Source: Paracoccus sp. MBLB3053
Lineage (GTDB): Bacteria > Pseudomonadota > Alphaproteobacteria > Rhodobacterales > Rhodobacteraceae
Direction: 5' to 3'
Length of the DNA stretch: 64,000 nucleotides
Assembly (NCBI RefSeq): GCF_031822435.1
Contig: NZ_JAVQLW010000001.1
Span: 1,061,501-1,125,500, forward strand
Of the stretch, positions 7,868 through 15,807 are shown one piece after another; position 1 is the stretch's first letter, and every line of letters starts with the position of its first letter. A model generated the notes under the pieces. It made no database searches. It had not been told where the DNA came from and saw only the letters and a program-made list of their open reading frames with translations. Both the position numbers and the translations under genes were made by a program.

Positions 7868-9025
7868 CTATGAAACTGTCCTAACAGACAGGTGCGCCAT
7901 CTGCCCGAAGCCGTTGAACCGTGTATTCGTGACGGTGGAATATGCACCTGCGCCATGGAAGATCACGAAATCGCCTTCCTGCAGGTCCTCGGGCAGGGCC
8001 AACTGGCCGGGCAGGCGGTCAAGTGAGTCGCATGTCGGCCCGAAGACGACGCGGGGCAGGGGCGCACCGCTCCGGGGCGTTCCTTCCGGCGTCAGCACCT
8101 CAAGCCGACCCAGGTTTCCGATCTGTGGCAGTTCGGTCAGGCCGCCATAGACACCGTCGTTCAGAAAGATATCTGAGCCGCCGCGGAGCGCCTTGACGCG
8201 TGTAATCAGCGAAAAGGCATCCGCGCAAAGACCGCGACCGGGCTCGCAGACCAGCTGGGGCCGTTGCGCGCCGAATGCGGCGCTAGCCGTGCGGTCGATC
8301 ATCTGGAAAATGGCTTCGAGGTCTGGCGCGGGGCCCGATGCGCGATGGGCCGGGAAGCCGCCGCCGACATTCAGCCGCCTCGCGACGACGCCGGCCAGAT
8401 CGCAGATGCGGGCGGCCATGAAGATGTAGCTTTCCCAAGCCATGGGGTCGCTACATTGCGTCCCGGGATGGAATGTCAGCGACGGAATGTAGCCTCGTGC
8501 GGCCACTGCGCGCAGAAGTTCCGCGGCAAGTTCAGGTGATGCGCCGAACTTCGATCCGAAATCATAAGCCGCGCCCAGCACCGGCAGCTTGAATCGGGGC
8601 GAGATTTCGCAATCTTCGGCAGGGGCGCGGTCAAACAGTTTTTCAAGCTCGGAAAAACTGTCAACGGACCAGGCTTTGATCCCGGCCTCGACGGCATGGA
8701 CGATTTCCATGCGGGAACGGACAGGATTGTGGTAATGGCGCGCCGCCTTGGGGGCGATGCGGCCGATCAGGTCGATTTCGAATGGCGAGGCGACGTCGAA
8801 GCCGCCAATCCCTGCGCGTGACAGCGTCCGGATGACGCGGGGGTCGGGATTGGCCTTCACGGCATAGGTTACCAGCCCGGGAAAGCCGCGCAGGAAACGT
8901 TCGGCATTGTCGCGCAGGATCTGCGGAGCGAATGCCATGACCGGGTTGTCCGGGGCGAGTTGCCGGATGATCGCGGCCGGATTATCCCACAGTGTCTTCG
9001 GGCCTCGGCCCTCGGTCAGTCCCAT
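7868..9025 (-). CDS. Type III PLP-dependent decarboxylase (ornithine/lysine decarboxylase family)
   Basis: A 385-residue protein of the alanine-racemase-fold decarboxylases. It shows the PLP lysine in TYAVKANPDP, the segment GGFDVASPFEI, the glycine-rich phosphate-binding GGGFP and the C-terminal Cys-containing FGPTCDSLD typical of ornithine decarboxylases of this class. The reaction is most likely L-ornithine to putrescine, with lysine as alternative. The gene is divergent from an Lrp/AsnC regulator with 132 bases between them, suggesting amino-acid-responsive control. Substrate preference cannot be settled from sequence alone. Confidence 0.88.
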   Translation of the reverse strand: MGLTEGRGPKTLWDNPAAIIRQLAPDNPVMAFAPQILRDNAERFLRGFPGLVTYAVKANPDPRVIRTLSRAGIGGFDVASPFEIDLIGRIAPKAARHYHNPVRSRMEIVHAVEAGIKAWSVDSFSELEKLFDRAPAEDCEISPRFKLPVLGAAYDFGSKFGASPELAAELLRAVAARGYIPSLTFHPGTQCSDPMAWESYIFMAARICDLAGVVARRLNVGGGFPAHRASGPAPDLEAIFQMIDRTASAAFGAQRPQLVCEPGRGLCADAFSLITRVKALRGGSDIFLNDGVYGGLTELPQIGNLGRLEVLTPEGTPRSGAPLPRVVFGPTCDSLDRLPGQLALPEDLQEGDFVIFHGAGAYSTVTNTRFNGFGQMAHLSVRTVS

Positions 9026-9157
9026 CGACGGCTCCCCTTGTTCCTGACGGCGGATGAAGCTCTTTCAATCAGTCTGCTCCCGACGCTCGTCGTTTGGATC
9101 GATGAAAAGGATGGATCTGACGAAAAAATCGGGTAAATCAACGAAGATGATGTCGAT

Positions 9158-9604
9158 ATGACAGGTGGAGACGTGGACGAGCTTGATCGGGGCATTCTTG
9201 CCCATCTCGCGCAGGATGCGCGCCAATCGGTGGCGGTGCTTGCCCGACGGCTGAAAGTCGCGCGCTCGACAGTGCAGGCGCGGTTGGAGCGGCTGGAAAC
9301 TTCGGGGGCAATCGCAGGATATACACTGCGTCTGGGGGATGTGGCGCGGGAAAGCCGGATTCGCGCAACTTGCCTGCTGACGATCGAACCGCGCTCGCAA
9401 CCGGCCATCCTGACACGGCTGCGCAGCATGCCTGAAGTCGAGCGGATCCACACCACGAGTGGCAGGGTCGATCTTTTGCTGCAATTGGCAGCCACATCAA
9501 CCAGTCAGCTGGACGATGTGCTGGATCAGATCGGCAGTCTGACCGGGGTCAGGTCCAGCGAAAGCCTGATCCACCTGTCGACCAAGCTCGATCGCGCGAC
9601 CTAG
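9158..9604 (+). CDS. Lrp/AsnC-family transcriptional regulator
   Basis: A 148-residue protein with an N-terminal winged helix (VLARRLKVARSTVQARLERLE) and a C-terminal RAM/AsnC ligand-binding domain. It starts MTGGDVDELDRGILAHL; the GTG five codons later (9173) is an alternative with a purine-rich AGGTGGAG just before it. Divergent position next to the ornithine-decarboxylase-like gene suggests it controls that gene, possibly in response to a basic amino acid. It ends within the convergent rsmD stop region (4-base overlap). Confidence 0.88.
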   Translation: MTGGDVDELDRGILAHLAQDARQSVAVLARRLKVARSTVQARLERLETSGAIAGYTLRLGDVARESRIRATCLLTIEPRSQPAILTRLRSMPEVERIHTTSGRVDLLLQLAATSTSQLDDVLDQIGSLTGVRSSESLIHLSTKLDRAT

Positions 9605-10170
9605 TCCAGTTCCGGCCGAAGCAGGGTGATGACCGTGTCGCCGTATTTGCGCTGATCTATTCTGTCGAAACCCGCGACTTGCGGGGGCGGGGCGGATTCT
9701 TCCCAGACGATCATGGCGCCGGGGGCGATCCAGCCGCCGGACAGCGCCGAGGCAAGGGCGATTTCTCCCAGGCCCTTGCCATAGGGCGGGTCGAGAAACA
9801 CCAGATTGTAGGCCGGCCCGCGATTTTCGCCAAGCTTCGTGGCGTCGCGGCGCCAGACATCGGTCGTGCCCATGGCGCGGGCCTTTTCGATATTCTGGCG
9901 CAGCAGCGCGCGCGCCGTCACGCCGTCGTCGACGAAGGCCACGCGGGCGGCCCCGCGCGACAGGGCCTCCAGCCCCAGCGCCCCGGTGCCTGCGAACAGA
10001 TCCAGCACCCGCGCATCGGGGATCGGATTTCCATGCGTGCCGTTGACCAGCAGGTTGAAGATCGATTCCCGAACGCGGTCGGTCGTCGGGCGCAGATGCG
10101 CCGCCCGGTCGCCTTCGCCAACCTCGGCCAACTTGAGCCCGCGCAGGTTGCCGCCGATGATCCGCATCAC
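9601..10170 (-). CDS. rsmD: 16S rRNA (guanine(966)-N(2))-methyltransferase RsmD
   Basis: A 189-residue SAM-dependent methyltransferase. RIIGGNLRGLKL opens the protein, the SAM-binding motif is LDLFAGTGALGLEALSRGA, and the catalytic N-methyltransferase motif is DPPY in VFLDPPYGKG. The length matches RsmD. It methylates G966 of 16S rRNA in the 30S subunit. The start overlaps the end of the upstream flavoprotein gene by 4 bases, so the two are probably translated from one message. Confidence 0.93.
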   Translation of the reverse strand: MMRIIGGNLRGLKLAEVGEGDRAAHLRPTTDRVRESIFNLLVNGTHGNPIPDARVLDLFAGTGALGLEALSRGAARVAFVDDGVTARALLRQNIEKARAMGTTDVWRRDATKLGENRGPAYNLVFLDPPYGKGLGEIALASALSGGWIAPGAMIVWEESAPPPQVAGFDRIDQRKYGDTVITLLRPELD

Positions 10171-11366
10171 ATCAACGCCTTCAGGTCGGCGGCCTCGGCC
10201 ACCGCTTCGGGCGAGGGAGACTTGCCGCCCTCGATCAGACGCTTGCCGATCATGTAGGCGCGGGCGTCGTTCAGCGCGTCGACCGCGATCAGACGACCGT
10301 TGCGGTAATACCAGACCGATCCCCCATGCGTTCCTGTGCCGGGCCGGGTGACGACCCGGTCATAGCCTGCGTTCAGTCCGGCGATCTGCAGCTTCGCGTC
10401 GAACTGATCCGACCAGAACCAGGGTTTGGGCCTGTAGTCCATGTTCGCTTCCAGCATGTTCGCGGCGACGGCCTCGGCCATGTCGATCGCGTTGCCGACG
10501 CTTTCCAGCCGCATCCGCCCGTCAGGGCTGGGGAAGCTGGCGCAATCGCCTGCGGCCCAGATTGCGCCGTCCGAGCTGCGGCCCTGCGCGTCGGTGGCGA
10601 TGCCGTTCTCGACCAGAAGCCCGGCAGCTTCGGCCAGTGCGGTTTCCGGGGCGACGCCGATCCCGCAGATCACCAGCTCGGCAGGAAGGTGGCGGCCGTC
10701 GGCAAGCGTGACGCCGTCGGCCATGCTTTCGCCGGTGATGCGCTCGATTCCCACGCCTTCGATGATCTGGACGCCGTGCGCGCTGTGCAGCGCGCGGATC
10801 ATCGCGGCGGTCTCGGCTGCGGCGACGCGGCCCAGGATGCGCGGCGCAGCCTCGACAAGGGTCACGTCCAACCCCAGCTTGCGGGCAACCGCGGCGGCTT
10901 CAAGTCCGATATAGCCGCCACCGATCACAACAAGCCTGCGACCGGAGGTCAGTTCGGGTTTGACGCCGGCGATGTCGGCAAGGTTGCGCACGACATGGAC
11001 GCCCGGCAGATGGCCGCCCATGGCCTGTGGCAGGCGCCGCGGAACCGCGCCCAACGTCAACGCCAGGGCGTCATAGGCATATTTGCCCTTGTCGGTCGTC
11101 ACGGTCTTCGATGACCGATCGATGGCCGTCGCGCGCTCGCCCAGGCGCAGGGTGATGCCCTGCTCGCTCCACCATTCGGTGCCGCGCAGGGTCAGGCGGT
11201 CCAACCCCATCTCGCCCAGCAGGTAGGCCTTGGACAAAGGCGGTCGCTGATAGGGCGGCGCGGGCTCGTCGCCGATCACCGTGATCGGACCCTGATGTCC
11301 CAGCGCCCGCAGTTTCGCCGCCATCGAAGCAGCCGCCTGCCCCGCGCCAAGGATCACGATGTTCAT
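10167..11366 (-). CDS. FAD-dependent ferredoxin/rubredoxin reductase-like oxidoreductase
   Basis: A 399-residue flavoprotein with an N-terminal FAD-binding Rossmann motif (VILGAGQAAASMAAKLR), the PPYQRPPLSKAYL segment, an NAD(P)H-binding motif (VIGGGYIGLEAAAVARK) and the FAD motif IWAAGDCA. This order is typical of rhodocoxin and putidaredoxin reductase-type enzymes, which pass electrons from NADH to a [2Fe-2S] ferredoxin. No ferredoxin or P450 gene is adjacent, so the partner is unknown. The following rsmD gene overlaps by 4 bases. It is divergent from the peroxiredoxin gene. Confidence 0.88.
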   Translation of the reverse strand: MNIVILGAGQAAASMAAKLRALGHQGPITVIGDEPAPPYQRPPLSKAYLLGEMGLDRLTLRGTEWWSEQGITLRLGERATAIDRSSKTVTTDKGKYAYDALALTLGAVPRRLPQAMGGHLPGVHVVRNLADIAGVKPELTSGRRLVVIGGGYIGLEAAAVARKLGLDVTLVEAAPRILGRVAAAETAAMIRALHSAHGVQIIEGVGIERITGESMADGVTLADGRHLPAELVICGIGVAPETALAEAAGLLVENGIATDAQGRSSDGAIWAAGDCASFPSPDGRMRLESVGNAIDMAEAVAANMLEANMDYRPKPWFWSDQFDAKLQIAGLNAGYDRVVTRPGTGTHGGSVWYYRNGRLIAVDALNDARAYMIGKRLIEGGKSPSPEAVAEAADLKALM

Positions 11367-11443
11367 TCTTCGCCCTTACTGGTCTGCCCAAGGCGCGCAG
11401 CCTATAGTCCCCCCCGCATTGATGCAATTCATGGAGAACGCGC

Positions 11444-11926
11444 ATGTCCATTTCGAAAGGCGACAAGCTGCCCGCCGGCAAGCTGGTTAAACTTGGCGAG
11501 GCCGGCCCGGCCGAGGTCGATATCGCCGAGCTGTCGCAAGGCCGCGTGGCGATCTTTGCCGTTCCCGGCGCCTTCACCCCCACCTGCTCGAACAGCCACA
11601 TGCCGAGCTTTGTGAAGAATGCCGACAAGTTCCGCGAAAAGGGTTTTGCACGCGTGGTCTGCGTGACGGTCAATGACCCCTTCGTCGCGGGTGCGTGGTC
11701 CAAGGCCACCGGCGCGGGCGAGGCCGGGATCGAGGTTCTGGCCGATGCCGACGGCAGCTACACCAAGGCGCTTGGCCTGAACATCGAAGGCGCAGGCTGG
11801 GTCAACGGACGTTCGAAGCGCTACGCCATGCTGGTCGAGGATGGCGTGGTAAGCGAACTTCAGGTCGAAGAGGCCCCCGGCACCTGCTCGGTGTCGTCGG
11901 GCGACTCGCTGCTGGATCTGGTCTGA
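11444..11926 (+). CDS. Peroxiredoxin, Prx5-type
   Basis: A 160-residue thiol peroxidase. The peroxidatic Cys is Cys48 in the canonical PGAFTPTCS motif, and a second Cys at 148 (GTCSVSSGDSLL) is in the place of the Prx5 resolving Cys. It should reduce hydrogen peroxide and organic hydroperoxides with a thiol donor such as glutaredoxin or thioredoxin. Start ATG follows GGAGAACGCGC. The last 67 bases overlap the 3' end of the convergent HxlR gene. Confidence 0.92.
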   Translation: MSISKGDKLPAGKLVKLGEAGPAEVDIAELSQGRVAIFAVPGAFTPTCSNSHMPSFVKNADKFREKGFARVVCVTVNDPFVAGAWSKATGAGEAGIEVLADADGSYTKALGLNIEGAGWVNGRSKRYAMLVEDGVVSELQVEEAPGTCSVSSGDSLLDLV

Positions 11927-12573
11927 GGCTTCAGGCTGAAATAGCTCGTGAATTCCTGTGCGGCGGCGACGCTGCCGTGCAGGGCAATGCGTCCCGCAGC
12001 GGCCAGCGCCGCTGGCGGCGGGCCGTAGACCGCGGCGGCCAGGTTGTTTCCGCTGCCCTCCAGGACGAAATCCGCCTGCGGTGACCGGACCGCACGGACG
12101 ACCGGCCGTCCCGCGGCTGAAAGCGTCACTTCGAAGCCTTCAGAACCCGACAGGAAGCCGCCCCGCAGTTTCGAACCTGCTGCGCGGTCGCAATCGACCG
12201 TGGCCGAGATCGAGATCATCAGCGCCGATATGCTGATGAAGCGGGACGGATCATGTCCCGGCAGCATCATCGCCCAGCGACAAAGCTCGGTCAGCATCGG
12301 GTGCAGCGCCCGCCCCAGTTCCGTCAGCGCGTAGATCCCAAGCACCTCGTCATGCTGAACGATGCCCGCCTGCCCGAGCTGGCCAAGTCTTTGGGTCAGC
12401 ACGCTCGCGGTCACGCCGGGGATGCCCGCGCGGATCATCTGGAAGCGTTTGGGCGCGAACATCAATTCCCGCACGACAAGCAGCGCCCAGCGATCGCCCA
12501 TGGCATTGAGTGCATGGGCGCCAAGGCACCCTTCGTCATATCGAATTCTCGGAGTCGGCCCGGCGTCTTTCAT
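11860..12573 (-). CDS. HxlR-family transcriptional regulator with C-terminal extension
   Basis: A 237-residue protein. The first ~110 residues are an HxlR winged helix (HALNAMGDRWALLVVRELM, then VLTQRLGQLGQAGIV and YALTELGRAL). HxlR proteins are usually 110-150 residues; here a further ~110 residues resemble an SCP2-like ligand-binding module, a known arrangement in this family. The last ~20 residues (after YFSL) are read antisense to the peroxiredoxin 3' end and look low-complexity. It is divergent from a five-gene operon (12662-15748), and an inverted repeat between the two start codons is a likely operator. The inducer is unknown. Confidence 0.87.
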   Translation of the reverse strand: MKDAGPTPRIRYDEGCLGAHALNAMGDRWALLVVRELMFAPKRFQMIRAGIPGVTASVLTQRLGQLGQAGIVQHDEVLGIYALTELGRALHPMLTELCRWAMMLPGHDPSRFISISALMISISATVDCDRAAGSKLRGGFLSGSEGFEVTLSAAGRPVVRAVRSPQADFVLEGSGNNLAAAVYGPPPAALAAAGRIALHGSVAAAQEFTSYFSLKPQTRSSSESPDDTEQVPGASST

Positions 12574-12585
12574 GTTTTCATATTA

Positions 12586-12612
12586 ACAGTTGCTTTTTAC
12601 AACTTCAACTGT
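12586..12612. promoter_or_regulatory. Inverted-repeat operator between HxlR gene and DUF1428 operon
   Basis: ACAGTTG (12586-12592) and CAACTGT (12606-12612) form a perfect 7-bp inverted repeat with a 13-base spacer. An additional CAACT at 12600-12604 creates a second, nested AGTTG...CAACT pair. It lies between divergent start codons at 12573 and 12662 in an AT-rich patch within otherwise GC-rich DNA, the expected place for an HxlR-type dimer site. Confidence 0.55.
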
Positions 12613-12661
12613 CAGCCTTCGACTCGGCGGCGCTTCCTGCGCCGTGTGAGGAGGACAACAG

Positions 12662-13015
12662 ATGACTTACTATTCGGGTTTTCTTCTGGCTGTACCGACA
12701 GAGAACAAGGAAAAATACGTCGAGCATGCGCGCATCGCATGGCCCTTGTTCAAGAAGCTGGGGGCGCTGCGCATGGTCGAAAACTGGGGCGTCGACGTGC
12801 CGCGAGGCAAGGTTACCGACTTCTACATGGCGACCAAGGCGAAAGAAGACGAATCGATCCTGTTTTCCTGGGTCGAATGGGCGGACAAGGAAACCGCCGA
12901 TGCCGCCTATGAAAAGATGATGTCCGACCCCGAAATGGAAAAGATGTCCGAGTTGCCCTTTGACGGGATGCGGATGATCTGGGGCGGGTTCGAACCCGTT
13001 CTCGACGTAAGCTGA
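12662..13015 (+). CDS. DUF1428 family protein
   Basis: A 117-residue protein starting MTYYSGFLLAVPTENKEKY, matching the DUF1428 family (dimeric ferredoxin-like alpha/beta-barrel fold, function unknown), including VENWGVDVPRGKVTDF and the C-terminal GMRMIWGGFEP. A strong GAGGAGG ribosome-binding site precedes the ATG. It is the first gene of a five-gene run with a VOC protein, YceI and two GSTs, apparently under HxlR control. Context suggests a role with reactive small molecules, but no activity is established for the family. Confidence 0.88.
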   Translation: MTYYSGFLLAVPTENKEKYVEHARIAWPLFKKLGALRMVENWGVDVPRGKVTDFYMATKAKEDESILFSWVEWADKETADAAYEKMMSDPEMEKMSELPFDGMRMIWGGFEPVLDVS

Positions 13016-13026
13016 CGGAGGGCGCG

Positions 13027-13812
13027 ATGTATCACGGCAAACCATGCTGGTTCGAACTCTCTACGGCGCAGGGTGCCCTGGCTGATGCCGAAGACTTCTA
13101 CGGCAAACTGTTCGGCTGGTCGGTGAAGGACGCAGGCATGCCCGGATTCACCTATCGTCTTGCAAGCCAGGGCGATGAGATGGTGGCGGGAATGATGGAG
13201 CTGACCGACGAAAATCCGGGGATGCCCCCGTTCTGGATGGTCTATTACGACGTCGACGATGCCGATGCCGCCGCCGCGAAGGTGCAGTCGATGGGTGGCA
13301 AGGTCCATGTCGAACCCTCGGACATTCCCGGCACCGGACGCTTCGCGGTGCTGGCCGACCCGCAGGGCGCGGCGTTCGGAATCCTGCAGCCCAAGGAAAT
13401 GGAGCCGCGGCCAGCGGTCGAAGCCGGCGCGTGGAACCAGAAGAAAGAAGGTCACGGCAACTGGGTCGAGTTGATGTCCACTGACCCGGAGGCGGGGTTC
13501 GATTTCTATGCCGAATTGTTTGGCTGGACGAAATCCACGCCGGTCGACATGGGCGAGATGGGAACCTATCAGCTTTTCGCCTGGCACGGCGCTGATATCG
13601 GCGGAATGATGGGCCTGGGAAATTCACCCGTTCCCTTCTGGCTTTCCTATTTCGGCGTGAACGGTGTCGACGCCGCGATCAAGCGGATCGAGCAGAATGG
13701 CGGAGCGGTGCTGCACGGGCCGATGGAGGTTCCGGGCGGCGCGTTCATCGCGGTTGCCCGCGATCCGCAAGGTGCCCATTTCGCCGTCGTGGGCCCGAAG
13801 GAGGCGACGTGA
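13027..13812 (+). CDS. Double VOC (glyoxalase/dioxygenase-like) family protein
   Basis: A 261-residue protein made of two vicinal-oxygen-chelate domains, about residues 5-120 and 135-258. Each has a paired beta-alpha-beta-beta-beta layout and a closing GRFAVLADPQGAAFGIL or GAFIAVARDPQGAHFAVV segment. Such tandem VOC proteins include lyases and antibiotic- or aldehyde-binding proteins; the substrate cannot be given. It follows the DUF1428 gene by 11 bases and overlaps the yceI-like gene by 4 bases (GTGA). Confidence 0.87.
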   Translation: MYHGKPCWFELSTAQGALADAEDFYGKLFGWSVKDAGMPGFTYRLASQGDEMVAGMMELTDENPGMPPFWMVYYDVDDADAAAAKVQSMGGKVHVEPSDIPGTGRFAVLADPQGAAFGILQPKEMEPRPAVEAGAWNQKKEGHGNWVELMSTDPEAGFDFYAELFGWTKSTPVDMGEMGTYQLFAWHGADIGGMMGLGNSPVPFWLSYFGVNGVDAAIKRIEQNGGAVLHGPMEVPGGAFIAVARDPQGAHFAVVGPKEAT

Positions 13813-14444
13813 TCCGTGCGACTTGCCTCGCATTCCTGCTTTGCGCCGCCCCGTCGGTGGCGCAGGACATTCAGCCGTCCGACGTTCCCCAAGGACAAAA
13901 GGATTACCATGCGGCAGGGGCCGGGGCCTATGTTCTGGATCCTTACCACACAGCCGTCATTGCTCGTGTTCTGCATATGGGATTTTCCTATAGCGTCTTC
14001 CGTTTCGACATGATCCGGGGGCAGCTTCACTGGGATGCGGAAAACCCCGCTGCCAACAGGCTTGAGGCCGAGGTCGAGGTCGGTTCGATCTCCACGCCGA
14101 TCAAGGGGTTCGCGGATGTCCTGACGGGCAAGGACTATCTTGATACGGCCACCAACCCGACCGCGCGCTTCGTTTCGGAAAGCTTCAAGCCCGACGGTCC
14201 CACGAAAGGGCTGGTAATTGGAAACCTGACCATCATGGGCCGAACCGAACCGGCGACGTTCGACGTCGAACTGGTCGGCGCTGGCAAAGGCTATACCGGG
14301 GACGAGAACGGAAATCCCGTGATCCGCGATCTGATCGGACTGCATGCCCAGACCCGGATCGACCCGCAGGCTTACGGTCTCAACGCATTTTTCACCGAGC
14401 CGATCTTCATCGAGATCGACGCGGAATTCGCTCGAAAGGAATAA
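13809..14444 (+). CDS. YceI family periplasmic lipid-binding protein
   Basis: A 211-residue protein with a cleavable signal peptide (MIRATCLAFLLCAAPSVAQ) and a YceI lipocalin-like fold: YVLDPYHTAVIARVLHMGFS, FDMIRGQLHWD and GNLTIMGRTEPATFDVEL. YceI proteins bind isoprenoid lipids in a beta-barrel pocket and are often stress-induced. The GTG start overlaps the VOC gene stop. Third gene of the HxlR-linked operon; the next gene follows after 3 bases. Confidence 0.88.
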   Translation: MIRATCLAFLLCAAPSVAQDIQPSDVPQGQKDYHAAGAGAYVLDPYHTAVIARVLHMGFSYSVFRFDMIRGQLHWDAENPAANRLEAEVEVGSISTPIKGFADVLTGKDYLDTATNPTARFVSESFKPDGPTKGLVIGNLTIMGRTEPATFDVELVGAGKGYTGDENGNPVIRDLIGLHAQTRIDPQAYGLNAFFTEPIFIEIDAEFARKE

Positions 14445-14447
14445 GTC

Positions 14448-15080
14448 ATGACGCTTGTCATCACGACCTATGACTGGGTTCCCGATTTCGCACGCGGCTT
14501 CGTGCGTGACCTTCGGATCCGCTGGGCCTGCGAAGAGGCCGGTCTGCCCTATCAGATCGAAACCACGCCGGTTCGGGAAAAGTCACCCCAGCACTTCGCG
14601 CGCCAGCCCTTCGGCCAGATCCCCATCCTTCGCGATGGCGAGATCGAACTGTTCGAAAGCGGCGCGATCCTGCTTTATCTGGGCGAGGATCACGACATCC
14701 TCATGCCGCGCGAACGCAAGGCGCGGACCCAGACGCAGCAATGGCTGATCGCCGCGCTGAACAGCCTTGAGCCCGTGGTGATGAGCTATGTCGTCGCCAA
14801 GCTCTTCGACAAGGATGAAAACGCCGCCAATCTCGCGCGTCCGCGCCTGCACGACCGGCTGAAGCAGCTTGTTCCGGTTATCGAGGGGCGTGACTTCATC
14901 GCGGCGGATCGGTTCACGATCGCGGATATCCTGATGACGGATATCATCCGGGGCGTCGAGAGTTTCGGCGAACTTGGCGACTATCCCGCCTTGCGCGCCT
15001 ATGCCGAGCCCATCCTTGCACGACCCGCTTTCCGCCGAGCCCATGCCGCGCAGCTTGAGCATTTCGCCGAGCCCGCGTGA
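14448..15080 (+). CDS. Glutathione S-transferase family protein (first of a pair)
   Basis: A 210-residue GST: an N-terminal thioredoxin-like domain with RWACEEAGLPYQIE, the cis-Pro segment FGQIPILRDG and the glutathione-binding ELFESGAILLYLGE, then an all-alpha C-terminal domain containing FTIADILMTDII. It should conjugate or reduce electrophiles with glutathione. Its stop overlaps the ATG of a second GST gene. Confidence 0.88.
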   Translation: MTLVITTYDWVPDFARGFVRDLRIRWACEEAGLPYQIETTPVREKSPQHFARQPFGQIPILRDGEIELFESGAILLYLGEDHDILMPRERKARTQTQQWLIAALNSLEPVVMSYVVAKLFDKDENAANLARPRLHDRLKQLVPVIEGRDFIAADRFTIADILMTDIIRGVESFGELGDYPALRAYAEPILARPAFRRAHAAQLEHFAEPA

Positions 15081-15748
15081 TGCTGACCATTTACGGACAT
15101 CCGCTGTCCTCTTACTCTCAGAAGGTGCTGATCGCGCTTTATGAGATCGGGGTCCCGTTCACCTTCCGCCAGGTCGACCTTGGCGACGAGGCCGATCGCG
15201 AAGTGATGGCCTCGATCGAGCCCATGGGCTTGATGCCGGGTCTGAAGGACACGGCGCGGGGCGTGATCCTGTCCCAATCCTCGGTGATCATCGAATATGT
15301 GGACCTGCATTATCCGGGCGAGTTGCGCCTTTTGCCGGAAGAACCCGACCTGACGCTTTTTGTTCGGCAATGGGACCGGTTCTTCGACTTCCAGATCATG
15401 CAGGTCACGCAGCGGTTGGTCGATGCACGCCTGTTCATGGAGAAGGCGACCGAGGAACCGATTGCGATCTTCGCTCGCGAAAGGCTCGAGCGGGCCTATG
15501 CGGCGCTGGATCACCATCTTCGGGATAGGGAATGGGTGGCAGAGCAGTTCGGACTGGCAGATTGTGCCGCTGCGCCATCGCTTTTTTACGCCGGAATCCT
15601 GAACCCGTTCCACGGTTATCCGGCCTTGTCGGCCTATTTCGAACGCCTGCTGGCACGACCGTCCTTTCACCGCGCGAGGACCGAAGCCTTGCCATGCCTC
15701 AAGTATTTCCCCTTTCCCGAGCTTATTCCGGCACGGTTCCTGACCTAG
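15080..15748 (+). CDS. Glutathione S-transferase family protein (second of a pair)
   Basis: A 222-residue GST. The N-terminal domain has [20 protein letters not shown] with a Ser-rich active-site turn rather than a Cys, then [20 protein letters not shown]; the C-terminal helical domain has [14 protein letters not shown]. It differs considerably from the GST encoded just upstream, so the pair is not a recent duplication. The start is ATG at 15080, overlapping the upstream stop; GTG at 15077 is an alternative. Last gene of the HxlR-linked operon. Confidence 0.87.
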   Translation: MLTIYGHPLSSYSQKVLIALYEIGVPFTFRQVDLGDEADREVMASIEPMGLMPGLKDTARGVILSQSSVIIEYVDLHYPGELRLLPEEPDLTLFVRQWDRFFDFQIMQVTQRLVDARLFMEKATEEPIAIFARERLERAYAALDHHLRDREWVAEQFGLADCAAAPSLFYAGILNPFHGYPALSAYFERLLARPSFHRARTEALPCLKYFPFPELIPARFLT

Positions 15749-15807
15749 CGCCTCTTGGCCTTTTGTCCGTGTTTCGCTATCCCCTTCGCGATCAAAGGGG
15801 TGACCAG

